Source of the DNA: Pseudomonas fluorescens
GTDB taxonomy: Bacteria > Pseudomonadota > Gammaproteobacteria > Pseudomonadales > Pseudomonadaceae
Direction: 5' to 3'
Length of the DNA stretch: 64,000 nucleotides
Assembly: GCF_001307275.1 (NCBI RefSeq)
Contig: NZ_CP012831.1
Coordinates: 3,588,501-3,652,500 of the forward strand
The notes below the pieces were generated by a model. That model was not told where the DNA came from and ran no database searches. It saw only the letters and a program-made list of their open reading frames with translations. Position numbers and translations under genes: made by a program. This document shows, one piece after another, positions 48,932 through 59,180 of this stretch. The first letter of the stretch is position 1, and every line of letters begins with the position of its first letter.

Positions 48932-51880
48932 TCAGTTCACAGCGGACGTCGCTTCGACATGACGCGGCAAGGTCACCCGGATACGGGTGCCGCGCTGGCT
49001 CTGAACATCGGCCGGGCTGTCGATGGTGATTTGTCCATAATGCTCTTCAACGATGGAATAGACCAGTGCGAGGCCCAGACCGGTGCCTTCGCCAGGATCC
49101 TTGGTGGTGAAGAAGGGTTCGAACAATCGGTCCATGATGTTCTGTGGGATACCGCTGCCTTCGTCTTCGACGATCAGGTCGACCGTGTGTTCGAAAGCTT
49201 CGCTCTTGACCCGCACCGCGCTGCCGGCCGGTGAGGCGTCCCGCGCGTTGGAGAGCAGGTTGATCAACACCTGGGCGAGCCGCTGGGGGTCGCCGTCGAC
49301 CCAATGGTCCGGGTCGCACAGGTTGAAAAATTGCACCTCGAAATTGCGCCGGTTGAGGGCCAGCAGACCAATGGCATCCTGGGCCACTTCGGCCAGGCAG
49401 ACGGGCTCGTCATTGTGCTGGTGACCGCCGGCATGGGCGAAGCTCATCAGCGATTGGACGATGCGCGACACGCGCTTGGTCTGTTCGAGGATCTGGCCGC
49501 TGATTTCCGTCAACTCACCATCGTCCTCGCGCTCTTCGCGCAGGTTCTGCGCCAGGCAGGCGATGCCGGTGATCGGGTTGCCGATTTCGTGGGCCACCCC
49601 GGCGGCCAGCCGGCCAATGCTTGCCAGTCGTTCGGAGTGGACCAGCTTGTCTTCGAGCATCTGGGTGTCGGTCAGGTCTTCCACCAGCAGCACCAGGCCG
49701 CTGTTGCCCGGTGCCAACGGCTCGTCGATCGCCGCCTTGTGCAGGTTCAGCCAACGGGTCTGGCCGTCGAGGGCCAGGTGCTGTTTGTGCAGGTGCTCGT
49801 CAGGCAGGTCGATGAAGCCTTGCAGCAAGCCTTTCCATGGCTCGCCCAGGGTGCTCAGGCGGGAACCGACCACGCGCTGGGCGGCGATTCCGGTCAGTTC
49901 TTCCATGGCCTTGTTCCACATCAGGATTTCCTGGTCCTTGGCCAGGGAACACACGCCCATCGGCAGTTCCTGCAGGGTCTGGCGGTGGTAACGGCGCAAG
50001 GCGTCCAGTTCGGCGGCCAGGCCGGTGAGGCGCGAGTGGTAATCCTCGAGGCGGCTTTCGATGAAGTGGATGTCTTCGGTGACATAGTTCTCGCCGCCGG
50101 CCTTGTAGGGCAGGAACGTCTCGACCATGTCCTGGGCCACGCTGGGGCCCATCAGGCCGGACAGGTTGGCCTCGATCCGGTCCCGCAGGCGACGCAAGGC
50201 ATACGGGCGGCGTTCATCGAAGGGCAGGTAAAGGTCACGCAGGGCCTGTTCGACTTCCTTTTGCGCGGCTTTGGCGCCCAGGGGCTTGGCCAGTTGGGTG
50301 GCGAACTCCTGGGGCGAGGCGGCGTGGAGTTCACGGCGCTGCGGACGACGAACATTGTCGACCGCACAGGCTTCGGCGGCGCTGGCCTCTTCGCTGCTGG
50401 CGTTGGTGAACAGCGAGATCAGGGTGAACATCAGCACGTTCGCTGCCAGGGAAGCGATGGCCGCCATATGCCAACTGGTGTCGTCGAGCACGTAGATCAT
50501 GTTCAGCAGCGGAATATAGAAACCCTGCAAGTTACCCATCAGCGGCAGCAGCATCGCCACCAGCCACACCAGGATCCCCGCCAGCAGGCCGGCGATGAAG
50601 CCGCGGCGGTTGGCGGTCGGCCAATACAGTACCGACAGCACGCCGGGCAGGAACTGCAAGGTGGCGACGAAGGCGACGATGCCCAGGTTGGCCAGGTCCT
50701 GCCCGTCGCCCAGCATCAGGTAGAAACCGTAGCCGGCCATGATGATCGCGACGATCAGCGCTCGCCGGGTCCATTTCAGCCAGCGGTAGATGTTGCCTTC
50801 GGCCGGTGGCTGGTAGAGCGGCAGCACCAGGTGGTTGAGGGCCATGCCCGACAAGGCCAGCGTGGTGACGATGATCAGGCCGCTGGCCGCCGACAGGCCG
50901 CCGACGTAGGCCAGCAACGCCAGGGCCTTGCTGTTGGCGGCGATGCCGATGCCCAGGGTGAAATATTCCGGGTTGGTGCTGGCGCCCAGCTTCAGGCCGG
51001 CCCAGAGGATCAGCGGCACCGCCAGGCTCATCAGCAGCAGGAACAGCGGCAGGCCCCAGCTGGCGCTCACCAGCGAGCGCGGGTTGAGGTTCTCGGTAAA
51101 GGTCATGTGGTACATGTGCGGCATCACGATGGCCGAGGCGAAGAACACCAGCAACAGCGTGCGCCACGGGCCTTCCTGCAAGGGCGTGTGCAAGGCGGCG
51201 AGGGCGGTCTGGTTCTGCAGCAGCCACACTTCCAGCTGTTGCGGGCCGTCGAACACGCCGTACAGGGCATAGAGACCGACGCCGCCGATGGCGATCAGCT
51301 TGATCACCGACTCGAAGGCGATCGCGAACACCAGGCCTTCGTGTTTCTCCCGCGTGGCGATGTGCCGGGAACCGAAGAAAATCGTGAACAGGATGATCAG
51401 CACACAGAAACTCAATGCCACCCGGTGCTGCACCGGTTCGCGGGTCAGGATGCTGATGGAGTCGGCCACGGCCTGTATTTGCAGGGCCAGCAACGGTAAC
51501 ACCCCGACCAGCATGAAAATCGTGGTCAGGGCGCCGGCCCAGGTGCTGCGAAAGCGAAAGGCGAACAGGTCGGCCAGGGAGGACAGTTGGTAGGTGCGGG
51601 TGATTTTCAGGATCGGGTAGAGCAACACCGGCGCCAGCAGGAACGCGCCCGATACACCGAGGTAACTGGAGAGGAAACCATAGCCGTACTGATAGGCCAG
51701 CCCGACCGTGCCATAGAACGCCCACGCACTGGCATAGACACCCAGCGACAGGGTGTAGGTCAGCGGGTGGCGGATGATCGCCCGGGGAATCATGCCCCGT
51801 TCGCTGATCCAGGCCACGCCGAACAGCACCGCCAGGTAGGCGGCGCTGATCAGGATCATCTGGGTCAGGCTAAAGCTCAT
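48932..51880 (-). CDS. cbrA: Transporter-linked sensor histidine kinase CbrA
   Basis: 982 residues. The N-terminal half is an SLC5 (sodium-solute symporter) domain with about 13 membrane helices (about 1-500), followed by a STAC-like linker, a PAS-type region (about 640-740), and a histidine kinase core with His764 ([12 protein letters not shown]) and an HATPase ([19 protein letters not shown]). In P. putida the transporter part takes up histidine. The ATG at 51880 gives the MSFSLTQ N-terminus; the alternative at 51886 adds two residues. It overlaps cbrX by 11 bases. Confidence 0.96.
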   Translation of the reverse strand: MSFSLTQMILISAAYLAVLFGVAWISERGMIPRAIIRHPLTYTLSLGVYASAWAFYGTVGLAYQYGYGFLSSYLGVSGAFLLAPVLLYPILKITRTYQLSSLADLFAFRFRSTWAGALTTIFMLVGVLPLLALQIQAVADSISILTREPVQHRVALSFCVLIILFTIFFGSRHIATREKHEGLVFAIAFESVIKLIAIGGVGLYALYGVFDGPQQLEVWLLQNQTALAALHTPLQEGPWRTLLLVFFASAIVMPHMYHMTFTENLNPRSLVSASWGLPLFLLLMSLAVPLILWAGLKLGASTNPEYFTLGIGIAANSKALALLAYVGGLSAASGLIIVTTLALSGMALNHLVLPLYQPPAEGNIYRWLKWTRRALIVAIIMAGYGFYLMLGDGQDLANLGIVAFVATLQFLPGVLSVLYWPTANRRGFIAGLLAGILVWLVAMLLPLMGNLQGFYIPLLNMIYVLDDTSWHMAAIASLAANVLMFTLISLFTNASSEEASAAEACAVDNVRRPQRRELHAASPQEFATQLAKPLGAKAAQKEVEQALRDLYLPFDERRPYALRRLRDRIEANLSGLMGPSVAQDMVETFLPYKAGGENYVTEDIHFIESRLEDYHSRLTGLAAELDALRRYHRQTLQELPMGVCSLAKDQEILMWNKAMEELTGIAAQRVVGSRLSTLGEPWKGLLQGFIDLPDEHLHKQHLALDGQTRWLNLHKAAIDEPLAPGNSGLVLLVEDLTDTQMLEDKLVHSERLASIGRLAAGVAHEIGNPITGIACLAQNLREEREDDGELTEISGQILEQTKRVSRIVQSLMSFAHAGGHQHNDEPVCLAEVAQDAIGLLALNRRNFEVQFFNLCDPDHWVDGDPQRLAQVLINLLSNARDASPAGSAVRVKSEAFEHTVDLIVEDEGSGIPQNIMDRLFEPFFTTKDPGEGTGLGLALVYSIVEEHYGQITIDSPADVQSQRGTRIRVTLPRHVEATSAVN

Positions 51881-52046
51881 CGGCATCTTTTTGGCTCTGC
51901 AGGATGAAGGTCACGACAATCAGGATCAGCCAGAGCAGATACGGCCGATACCAGGCACCCGTGGCATCGATCCACCAATCCATGATGGCCGGGGAGAACA
52001 AGTAAATCCCCACTACCAGGAGCAGGACCAAGCGATAGATATACAT
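51870..52046 (-). CDS. cbrX: CbrX small protein upstream of cbrA
   Basis: 58 residues beginning MYIYRLVLLLVVGIYLFSP, with two hydrophobic segments (about 4-20 and 33-50) and a polar tail ending DADEL. It is too short for common length cut-offs and its 3' end overlaps cbrA by 11 bases, so cbrA is probably translated by coupling to it. This is the known arrangement of cbrX in P. putida. It is likely a small inner-membrane protein. Confidence 0.85.
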   Translation of the reverse strand: MYIYRLVLLLVVGIYLFSPAIMDWWIDATGAWYRPYLLWLILIVVTFILQSQKDADEL

Positions 52047-52123
52047 CCCGGCCTCTCTAATTTATGCGCGTGCCCGAAAACGTGCGGCGATGGTAACGGA
52101 TGGGCGCCAAGCTGCAAGGGCCG

Positions 52124-53005
52124 TCAACGTATTTGCGCTTCGGGCAGGCTCAGTGTGCGCGGGATCTTGCCCGCGTCCCAGTGGCGAATGCCCCAGGCCA
52201 GCAGTTCCCGTGGGCTGGCGTCGTCCAGTTCGAGGCCCGGTTGCTGGCCCAGCGCGCGCAACGCCCGTAGCAGCAGCGGTGTGGCCTGGTCGGCCGCCAG
52301 TGGCGGTGAACGGTAGGACTTGCCGAGCTTGTGCCCGTCGGGCTGGGTGATCAACGGCACGTGCAGGTAACGCGGTTGTGGCAACCCGAGCAGTTCTTGC
52401 AGGTAGAGCTGGCGCGGCGTGGAGTCCAACAGGTCGGCGCCGCGCACGATATCGGTTACCCCTTGCCAGGCGTCGTCCAGGACCACGCCCAATTGATAGG
52501 CATAGAGTCCGTCGCGGCGGCGGATCACGAAGTCACCGACTTCACGGCCCAGGTGCTGGCGGAACTCGCCCTGGACCCGGTCGGTGAAGTGGTACTCGAG
52601 CTCGGGGACGCGCAGGCGGATGGCGGCGTCTTCGGTGCCGTGCCCGGCATTGCGGCACAGGCCCGGATAAATGCCCTGGTACGCCTCCAGTTGCTTGCGC
52701 GAACAGGTGCAGGCATAGGCCAGGCCTTGGCTGAACAGCCGGTTGATGACTTGGTCGTAGGCGTCATGGCGCTCGCTTTGGCGAACCATTTCGCCGTCCC
52801 ATTCAAACCCGTAGCTTTCCAGCGCCTTGAGAATCGCCGCTTGCGCGCCCGGTTCTTCCCGGGGCGGGTCGAGGTCTTCCATGCGCAGCAACCAGCGCCC
52901 GTCCACGGCCCGGGCATCCAGGTACGATGCCAGTGCGGCGACCAGCGAACCGAAATGCAGGTGGCCGCTGGGGGTGGGGGCGAAGCGTCCGATGTAGGCA
53001 GTCAT
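52124..53005 (-). CDS. gluQ: Glutamyl-Q tRNA(Asp) synthetase
   Basis: 293-residue GluRS paralogue lacking the anticodon-binding domain; it attaches glutamate to queuosine-34 of tRNA-Asp. N-terminal catalytic motif FAPTPSGHLHFGSL (HIGH type), zinc-site cysteines in YACTCSRKQ and LCRNAGH, and KLGKSYR in place of KMSKS. ATG 53005 starts directly before the catalytic strand. It is between cbrX and dksA, the conserved dksA-gluQ pairing. Confidence 0.95.
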   Translation of the reverse strand: MTAYIGRFAPTPSGHLHFGSLVAALASYLDARAVDGRWLLRMEDLDPPREEPGAQAAILKALESYGFEWDGEMVRQSERHDAYDQVINRLFSQGLAYACTCSRKQLEAYQGIYPGLCRNAGHGTEDAAIRLRVPELEYHFTDRVQGEFRQHLGREVGDFVIRRRDGLYAYQLGVVLDDAWQGVTDIVRGADLLDSTPRQLYLQELLGLPQPRYLHVPLITQPDGHKLGKSYRSPPLAADQATPLLLRALRALGQQPGLELDDASPRELLAWGIRHWDAGKIPRTLSLPEAQIR

Positions 53006-53068
53006 AGGGTGAATGTTACTGGGTCCGGGCGGTGGGCATGCAATCTCGACAACAAAACATATCCCCTT

Positions 53069-53155
53069 GTGGGAGCGAGCTTGCTCGCGATAGCGACCTG
53101 TCAGCCACATCACTGCTGGCTGATCCACTGCTATCGCGAGCAAGCTCGCTCCCAC
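53069..53155. repeat. REP doublet (REPIN)
   Basis: Cores 53069-53091 and 53133-53155 (inverted) between dksA and gluQ. Confidence 0.92.
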
Positions 53156-53190
53156 AGGGGGGCATCGAAGCTTGGAGAAAATATCGGAAA

Positions 53191-53220
53191 CAAAAAACGG
53201 AGCGTATGAACGCTCCGTTT
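53191..53220 (-). terminator. dksA terminator
   Basis: Stem AAACGGAGCG and CGCTCCGTTT with loop TATGAA; on the minus strand it ends in a T run (53197-53192). Confidence 0.88.
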
Positions 53221-53238
53221 CGGTAACAGCCCCGGCGA

Positions 53239-53682
53239 TTACTTGCCGACCTGTTTTTCCTTGATTTCCGCCAGGGTCTTGCAGTCGATGCACAGGTCGG
53301 CGGTCGGTCGGGCTTCCAGGCGACGAATGCCGATCTCGATGCCGCAGGACTCGCACCAACCGTATTCTTCGTCTTCGATCAGTTGCAGGGTCTTGTCGAT
53401 TTTCTTGATGAGCTTGCGCTCACGGTCACGGGCGCGCAGTTCGAGGCTGAACTCTTCTTCCTGACTGGCACGGTCGGCCGGGTCGGGGAAGTTGGCCGCT
53501 TCGTCTTTCATGTGGTCCACGGTGCGGTCGACTTCCTGCATCAAGTCCTGTTTCCACTTGTTCAGGATCTTGGTGAAGTGCGCGCGCATGGGGGCGCCCA
53601 TATACTCTTCGCCAGCTTGCGGGACGTAAGGCTCAAACCCGCTGAGCGACTGATTTTGATTTTGCTTTGCTTGGGTGGGCAT
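53239..53682 (-). CDS. dksA: RNA polymerase-binding transcription factor DksA
   Basis: 147 residues. It acts with ppGpp on RNA polymerase through the secondary channel. The coiled coil has the tip motif DPADRA, and the C-terminus carries a four-cysteine zinc finger (CESCGIEIG, then CIDCK). ATG 53682 gives the usual MPTQAKQ start. It is the first gene before gluQ on the minus strand; the tRNA-cluster promoter in this window has the GC-rich discriminator that such control needs. Confidence 0.97.
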   Translation of the reverse strand: MPTQAKQNQNQSLSGFEPYVPQAGEEYMGAPMRAHFTKILNKWKQDLMQEVDRTVDHMKDEAANFPDPADRASQEEEFSLELRARDRERKLIKKIDKTLQLIEDEEYGWCESCGIEIGIRRLEARPTADLCIDCKTLAEIKEKQVGK

Positions 53683-54020
53683 GAATGGACCGCCTCTACT
53701 CTTGTAATCCACTACGCAGGATTGCTCCATCACCGACACCTGCCGGCCCTGCGGCTGCAAGCGGGCGAACTTACCAGATCAAATCGGGCCGCGCTACTCC
53801 CGGTTGTCGAGCCTGCGGCGGCCGGGGGCTGTAAAGCGTGGCCGGGTTCGCTTCGGTGGGGATCTAAACCTGCTCAATGCTTGATTCTAGTCAAGCCTGG
53901 GCCAATCGCGGGAGTCATTTCCTGCAATTCGAGGGCTCAGACCGCTTTGGTCTCGCGCGTGTTCCCGCAGTTGTTCCCGAGTTGGGTAGAATCGGTTCTT
54001 TTTCCCTTGAAGGAAGGCCA
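53683..54020. other. Intergenic region between dksA and the aminotransferase
   Basis: 338 bases holding the divergent promoters. A small hairpin (GCTTGA and TCAAGC, 53879-53896) is visible, with AAGGAAGG just before the aminotransferase ATG. Nothing else coding is seen. Confidence 0.5.
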
Positions 54021-55193
54021 ATGGCTCAGCCCTACAGTGCGCGCAGCCGCGCCATCGAACCTTTCCATGTGATGGCGCTGTTGGCTCGCGCCAACGAACT
54101 GCAAGCCGCCGGGCATGACGTCATCCACCTGGAGATCGGCGAGCCGGACTTCACCACCGCCGAACCGATCATCCAGGCCGGCCAGGCCGCGCTGGCGGCG
54201 GGCAAGACCCGTTACACCGCGGCCCGTGGCATTCCTGAGCTGCGCGAAGCCATCTCGGGTTTCTATGGCCAGCGCTACGGGGTGGACATCGATCCTCGAC
54301 GGATCATGATCACGCCGGGCGGTTCCGGCGCGTTGCTGCTGACCAGCGCCTTGCTGGTGGACCCGGGCAAGCATTGGCTGTTGGCCGACCCCGGCTATCC
54401 GTGCAACCGTCATTTCCTGCGCCTGGTGGAAGGCGCGGCGCAATTGGTGCCTGTGGGGGCGGATGTGCGCTATCAATTGACGCCGGACCTGGTGGATCGT
54501 CATTGGGACCAGGACAGCGTCGGTGCGTTGGTGGCCTCGCCAGCCAACCCGACCGGGACGATTCTCACCCGGGACGAGTTGGCAGGGTTGTCCAAGGCCA
54601 TCAAGGGCCACAACGGCCATCTGGTGGTGGACGAGATCTATCACGGCCTGACCTATGGCACCGACGCCGCCAGTGTGCTGGAAGTCGACGACGACGCCTT
54701 TGTCCTTAATAGTTTTTCCAAGTATTTCGGCATGACCGGCTGGCGGCTGGGCTGGTTGGTGGCCCCTTCGGCGGCCATCGGCGAGCTGGAAAAACTTGCG
54801 CAGAACCTCTACATCAGTGCGCCGAGCATGGCCCAGTACGCCGCCCTGGCCTGTTTCGAGCCCGCCACCATCGAAATCTTCGAGCAGCGGCGGGCCGAGT
54901 TCGCGCTGCGCCGCGACTTTCTGCTGCCGGCCTTGCGTGAACTGGGCTTTGGTATCGCGGTGGAGCCGCAAGGGGCGTTTTACCTCTATGCCGATATCAG
55001 CACCTTCGGCGGCGATGCCTTTGCGTTCTGCCAGCATTTCCTGGAAACCGAACACGTGGCCTTCACCCCGGGTCTGGATTTCGGCCGTCATCAGGCCAGC
55101 CACCATGTGCGCTTCGCCTATACACAGAGCTTGCCGCGGCTACAGGAAGCGGTGGCGCGAATCGAACGTGGACTGCGGAGCTGGCAAGGCTGA
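54021..55193 (+). CDS. PLP-dependent aminotransferase, class I/II
   Basis: 390 residues of fold-type I. Conserved features: [14 protein letters not shown], the cofactor-binding SPANPTGTI and VVDEIYHGL stretches, and [16 protein letters not shown] with the PLP-lysine. The substrate cannot be read from sequence; relatives act on aspartate, alanine or aromatic amino acids. ATG 54021 follows AAGGAAGG. The stop shares one base with the sfsA start (TGATG), so the two form an operon. Confidence 0.9.
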   Translation: MAQPYSARSRAIEPFHVMALLARANELQAAGHDVIHLEIGEPDFTTAEPIIQAGQAALAAGKTRYTAARGIPELREAISGFYGQRYGVDIDPRRIMITPGGSGALLLTSALLVDPGKHWLLADPGYPCNRHFLRLVEGAAQLVPVGADVRYQLTPDLVDRHWDQDSVGALVASPANPTGTILTRDELAGLSKAIKGHNGHLVVDEIYHGLTYGTDAASVLEVDDDAFVLNSFSKYFGMTGWRLGWLVAPSAAIGELEKLAQNLYISAPSMAQYAALACFEPATIEIFEQRRAEFALRRDFLLPALRELGFGIAVEPQGAFYLYADISTFGGDAFAFCQHFLETEHVAFTPGLDFGRHQASHHVRFAYTQSLPRLQEAVARIERGLRSWQG

Positions 55194-55948
55194 TGCGTTT
55201 TTCCCCTGCGTTGGAAGAAGGTCGTCTGATTCGACGTTACAAGCGTTTTCTCGCTGATATCGAGACCGTTCACGGCGAACTCCTCACTATTCACTGCCCC
55301 AACACCGGCTCGATGCTCAACTGCATGGCTGAAGGCGCGCGCGTCTGGTTCAGTCGCTCCAGCGACCCCAAGCGCAAGTTGCCCGGCACCTGGGAAATCG
55401 GCGAAACCCCTCAAGGGCGGCTGGCCTGCATCAATACCGCGAGGGCCAACGCTTTGGTCGAAGAAGCCTTGCGCGCCGGAGTCATCAGTGAACTGAACGG
55501 GTTCACCGGGCTCAAGCGTGAAGTGGCTTATGGCGTGGAAAACAGCCGCATAGATTTTCGCCTGGACTACGCCCAAGGCTCGGCCTGGGTCGAAGTCAAA
55601 AGTGTCACGTTGGGTTTCGATGGCACCCAGGTGGCGGCGTTTCCCGATGCGGTCACGCTGCGCGGAGCCAAACACCTGAGGGAGCTCGCCGGCCTGGCCC
55701 GGGAAGGTGTGCGGGCGGTGCAGCTGTATTGCGTGAACCTGAGTGGCATCGAGGCCGTGCGCCCGGCACACGAGATCGACCCGGTATACGCCGCAGCCCT
55801 GCGTGATGCGGTGGCGGCGGGGGTGGAAGTGTTGGCCTACGGAGTGACGTTGACGCCCGAGCAGATGTGGGTGGACCGTGCGTTGCCAGTGTTGCTCGAA
55901 CCGCTACTGTTCGACCCAGATGCCTTGCTCGTCCTCCCGGCTGTCTAG
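55193..55948 (+). CDS. sfsA: DNA/RNA nuclease SfsA
   Basis: 251 residues; SfsA-family protein, first described as a stimulator of sugar fermentation genes and later given a nuclease fold. Family motifs: [47 protein letters not shown]. Usual length is about 237; here 14 extra C-terminal codons run into the convergent Rieske gene, a 45-base overlap, probably after loss of the original stop. It is translationally linked to the aminotransferase. Confidence 0.92.
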   Translation: MRFSPALEEGRLIRRYKRFLADIETVHGELLTIHCPNTGSMLNCMAEGARVWFSRSSDPKRKLPGTWEIGETPQGRLACINTARANALVEEALRAGVISELNGFTGLKREVAYGVENSRIDFRLDYAQGSAWVEVKSVTLGFDGTQVAAFPDAVTLRGAKHLRELAGLAREGVRAVQLYCVNLSGIEAVRPAHEIDPVYAAALRDAVAAGVEVLAYGVTLTPEQMWVDRALPVLLEPLLFDPDALLVLPAV

Positions 55949-56221
55949 CGCGGCCAGGAACTGACCGGCGCAGGGGCCGGCCACGCATTCACCGCTCTCG
56001 ATCAGGAACAGCGCGCCGTGAGTGGCGCACTGGATCAGGCTGGCGCTGGGATCGAGGAACTGGTCGGGTTGCCATTCCAGCGGCACGCCCCGGTGCGGGC
56101 AGCGGTTGATATAGGCATATACCTGGCCGGCGCGTCGCACGGCCAGCACCTTGCGCCCATCGAGGTCGAAACCGCGACTGCCGTTGTCGGGCAGTTCGGC
56201 GGCGGTGCAAAGAAACTTCAT
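55904..56221 (-). CDS. Rieske (2Fe-2S) domain protein
   Basis: 105 residues, a single Rieske domain. The cluster ligands are seen as CPHRG and, after 21 residues, CATHGALF. Such small Rieske proteins act as electron carriers to oxygenases, but no oxygenase is nearby. The gene is convergent with sfsA and overlaps it by 45 bases. It is preceded on its own strand by a REP doublet region. Confidence 0.9.
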   Translation of the reverse strand: MKFLCTAAELPDNGSRGFDLDGRKVLAVRRAGQVYAYINRCPHRGVPLEWQPDQFLDPSASLIQCATHGALFLIESGECVAGPCAGQFLAALDSREDEQGIWVEQ

Positions 56222-56255
56222 GTGTGTCTCTATATGTCTGTCGGAGTGAGCGTCT

Positions 56256-56342
56256 GTGGGAGCGAGCTTGCTCGCGATAGTGGTCGATCAGCCAACATTA
56301 AGGTGACTGGTACACCGCTATCGCGAGCAAGCTCGCTCCCAC
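56256..56342. repeat. REP doublet (REPIN)
   Basis: Cores 56256-56278 and 56320-56342 (inverted) in the divergent gap between the Rieske gene and the haem transport operon. Confidence 0.92.
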
Positions 56343-56371
56343 AGGGGCTTCATGTAGCAAAAGATCCACGC

Positions 56372-56399
56372 TTGACGGTCAAATGAAAACAATTATCAA
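56372..56399 (+). promoter_or_regulatory. Fur-box promoter of the haem ABC operon
   Basis: TTGACG (56372) with a TATCAA -10 (56394-56399, 16-base spacer). The 19-mer TCAAATGAAAACAATTATC (56379-56397) matches the Fur consensus at 13 of 19 positions and overlaps the promoter. A leader of about 70-75 bases would follow. Confidence 0.65.
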
Positions 56400-56478
56400 A
56401 TGGCGCCTCCTTCGCAGGTGGTTGAGGATACTTGGCCCGGCCCGGTCCTGCGAAAAACTTCTTTGAGGAAGCTGCCCG

Positions 56479-57357
56479 ATGCGCCTGAACATCCGCGTTG
56501 TTGCGCTCTGTGTCGCTCTGTTGGTCAACCAGGGGGCCAGCGCGGCTGAATCGCCGCAGCGTTGGGTCAGCGCCGGCGGCGCCTTGTCCGAGTGGGTCAG
56601 TGCACTGGGGGGCGAATCGAAACTGGTGGGCGTGGACACCACCAGCCAGCATCCTGAATCCTTGCGGGCCCTGCCCAGCATTGGCTATCAGCGACAACTG
56701 TCCGCAGAGGGCGTATTGAGCCTGCGTCCGCAGATCCTGGTGGGCACCGAGGAAATGGGGCCGCCACCTGTGCTGGCGCAAATCCGCAGCGCCGGCGTAA
56801 AGGTCGAATTGTTCTCGACCACGCCAGACCTGCCAACCCTGCAAGGCAATTTGCAGCACCTGGGGCAGTTGCTGGGGGCGCAGGCCATGGCGGCACGGCT
56901 GTTCGACCGTTACCAGGAACAGCTCGCCCAGCAACATGCCCGGGTGACCGAGGCCCAGCTCAAGCAAAAGGCTCCCGGCGTATTGTTGTTGGTGGGCAGT
57001 TCCGGCGGCAAGCCGCTGGTCGCTGGTCTGGGTACGGCCGCCGATTGGCTGTTACAGCAGGCCGGAGGTCGCAACCTGGCAACCCACAGCGGCTATAAAT
57101 CCTTTTCAGTGGAAACCCTGGCCAGCCTGAATCCTGACGTGCTGGTCTTCGCCGACCGTGTCTTGAGTGGTGAAGAAGCCCGTGCGGCGCTGTTCAGGGA
57201 AAATCCGATTCTTTCCTCGACCCGGGCCGCCAGGGACGGGCGCATCATGGAGCTTGACCCCACGCTGTTGGTGGGCGGATTGGGCCCGCGGTTGCCGCAA
57301 GGCCTGGTGAAACTGACGGCAGGCTTTTATCCGGCTGAGCCGGCCGCGGCGCCATGA
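56479..57357 (+). CDS. Haem ABC transporter, periplasmic binding protein (PhuT/HmuT-like)
   Basis: 292 residues. A signal peptide (VVALCVALLVNQGASA) precedes a two-lobe cluster A binding protein. Seen are VSAGGALSEWVSALGGESKLVGVD, LPSIGYQRQLSAEGVLSLRPQILV and the C-terminal ARDGRIMELDPTLLVGGLGPR. The order T-U-V and ChaN lipoprotein fits the phu locus of P. aeruginosa. The receptor phuR and the haem-transfer gene phuS are not here. Expected to be iron-repressed by Fur through 56372. It overlaps the permease by 4 bases. Confidence 0.88.
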   Translation: MRLNIRVVALCVALLVNQGASAAESPQRWVSAGGALSEWVSALGGESKLVGVDTTSQHPESLRALPSIGYQRQLSAEGVLSLRPQILVGTEEMGPPPVLAQIRSAGVKVELFSTTPDLPTLQGNLQHLGQLLGAQAMAARLFDRYQEQLAQQHARVTEAQLKQKAPGVLLLVGSSGGKPLVAGLGTAADWLLQQAGGRNLATHSGYKSFSVETLASLNPDVLVFADRVLSGEEARAALFRENPILSSTRAARDGRIMELDPTLLVGGLGPRLPQGLVKLTAGFYPAEPAAAP

Positions 57358-58391
57358 CTTCGTTGGTCAAGCCTCGCACCTTGTTTATCGGCCTGGGCCT
57401 GCTGTGTTTGCTGGCAACCTGGCTGTCCCTGGCCCTGGGGCCGGTGAGCCTGCCACTGCTGGACACCTTGCGCGCCGCTTTACGCCTGTTGGGCCTGCCG
57501 GTGGCCGCCGATGGCCTGGAACAGGCCGAACTGATCCTCGGCCAGATCCGTTTGCCACGCACCCTGCTGGGCTTGGCGGTGGGCGGGGTGTTGGCGTTGT
57601 CCGGCGTGGCGATGCAGGGGCTGTTCCGTAACCCGCTGGCAGACCCGGGGTTGGTGGGCGTGTCCAGCGGTGCGGCGTTGGGCGCAGCCGTCGCCATTGT
57701 CGGTGGCTCGGCGTTGGGTGGGTTGCCCGAAGCCTTCGGCCCTTACGTGTTGTCGTTGTGTGCGTTCCTTGGCGGGCTCGGCGTTACGGCGCTGGTCTAT
57801 CGTCTCGGTCGCCGCAATGGCCAGACCCATGTCGCGACCATGCTCCTGGCGGGCATCGCCCTGACCGCGCTGTCCGGTTCCGCCGTCGGCCTGTTCACCT
57901 ACCTGGCGGACGACGCGACCCTGCGCACCCTGACGTTCTGGAACCTGGGCAGTCTCAACGGCGCCAGCTACGCGAGGTTGTGGCCGTTGTTACTGGTCAG
58001 CGCCGGCGTGGCGCTCTGGCTGCCACGCCGAGCCCGGGAGCTCAATGCGCTGTTGCTGGGCGAGTCCGAGGCAGCCCATTTGGGCGTCAACGTCGAAGCC
58101 CTCAAGCGTGAGCTGGTGTTTTGTACGGCCCTAGGGGTTGGCGCGGCGGTGGCGGCGGCGGGCATGATCGGTTTCGTCGGGCTGGTGGTGCCGCATCTGG
58201 TGCGCCTGGTGGCCGGCCCCGACCACCGTGTGTTGCTGCCCGCTTCAGTGCTGGCGGGAGCAAGTCTTTTGCTGCTCGCCGACCTGGTGGCACGCTTGGC
58301 GCTGGCCCCTGCGGAATTGCCGATCGGCATCGTCACGGCCTTCATCGGCGCGCCGTTCTTCCTCTATCTATTGGTACGAGGGCGCGCCTGA
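57354..58391 (+). CDS. Haem ABC transporter permease (PhuU/HmuU-like)
   Basis: 345 residues, FecCD family, with about ten membrane helices. Typical segments are [48 protein letters not shown] (seen in parts, the FRNPLADP loop contacts the ATPase), the [16 protein letters not shown] motif and [20 protein letters not shown] at the C-terminus. Start and stop both overlap the neighbours (ATGA, TGATG). Confidence 0.92.
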   Translation: MTSLVKPRTLFIGLGLLCLLATWLSLALGPVSLPLLDTLRAALRLLGLPVAADGLEQAELILGQIRLPRTLLGLAVGGVLALSGVAMQGLFRNPLADPGLVGVSSGAALGAAVAIVGGSALGGLPEAFGPYVLSLCAFLGGLGVTALVYRLGRRNGQTHVATMLLAGIALTALSGSAVGLFTYLADDATLRTLTFWNLGSLNGASYARLWPLLLVSAGVALWLPRRARELNALLLGESEAAHLGVNVEALKRELVFCTALGVGAAVAAAGMIGFVGLVVPHLVRLVAGPDHRVLLPASVLAGASLLLLADLVARLALAPAELPIGIVTAFIGAPFFLYLLVRGRA

Positions 58392-59158
58392 TGTTGCGAG
58401 CACAAAACCTGCACATTCAGCGTGGCCGCAATACCGTGCTGGCGGACATCGATCTGCTGCTCAACCCCGGCGAAGTACTCGGTGTGCTCGGGCCCAACGG
58501 TGCGGGCAAAAGTACCTTGCTGGCGGGCCTGTGTGGTGAGTTGCGGCCGAGCCAGGGGCAGGTCTGGCTCGAAGACCGTCCACTGGCCCAATGGCAAGGT
58601 GCCGAGCGCGCCCGTCGCCTGGCGGTCTTGCCGCAGTCCTCGACCCTGGATTTTGCCTTTCGCGTCGAGGAAGTCGTCGGCATGGGGCGCCTGCCGCATC
58701 AGAGTGGTCGGCTGCGCGACGAGCAAGTCGTCGTCGCGGCGCTGCAAGCGGCAGACGCCGCGCATCTGCACGGTCGCAGTTACCTGGCGTTGTCCGGCGG
58801 CGAACGCCAGCGGGTGCATCTGGCGCGGGTGTTGGCGCAGTTGTGGCCGGGTGAAGCGGGGCAGACCCTGTTACTGGACGAGCCAACCTCGATGCTCGAT
58901 CCGCTGCATCAGCACACCATTCTCCAGGCGGTGCGTGAATTTGCCGGTCGCGGCGCCGCCGTGCTGGTTATCCTGCATGACCTGAACCTGGCGGCGCGTT
59001 ACTGTGATCGCCTGTTGCTGCTCGCGTCCGGTCGGCCGGTGGCCCTGGACACGCCCCGGCACGTACTGCGCCCGGAACCGCTCAAGACGGTGTTTGGCCT
59101 GGATGTGCTGGTGCAAGACCATCCGGAGCGCGGGCATCCATTGATCATTGCCCGCTGA
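58391..59158 (+). CDS. Haem ABC transporter ATP-binding protein (PhuV/HmuV-like)
   Basis: 255 residues. Walker [10 protein letters not shown], the Q-loop [10 protein letters not shown], signature [15 protein letters not shown], Walker [12 protein letters not shown] and H-loop [16 protein letters not shown]. The ATG at 58391 is in a TGATG overlap with the permease; the longer frame upstream is a shadow of it. It energises the uptake of haem across the inner membrane together with the two preceding genes. Confidence 0.93.
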   Translation: MLRAQNLHIQRGRNTVLADIDLLLNPGEVLGVLGPNGAGKSTLLAGLCGELRPSQGQVWLEDRPLAQWQGAERARRLAVLPQSSTLDFAFRVEEVVGMGRLPHQSGRLRDEQVVVAALQAADAAHLHGRSYLALSGGERQRVHLARVLAQLWPGEAGQTLLLDEPTSMLDPLHQHTILQAVREFAGRGAAVLVILHDLNLAARYCDRLLLLASGRPVALDTPRHVLRPEPLKTVFGLDVLVQDHPERGHPLIIAR

Positions 59159-59180
59159 GGGCGCCCTGGAGGATACGGAC

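Noticed and set aside
49304..51499. 731-codon open frame on the plus strand
   Set aside because: Antisense of cbrA; the composition is low in hydrophobic helices and rich in Gln/Gly/Arg, typical of shadow frames in GC-rich DNA.
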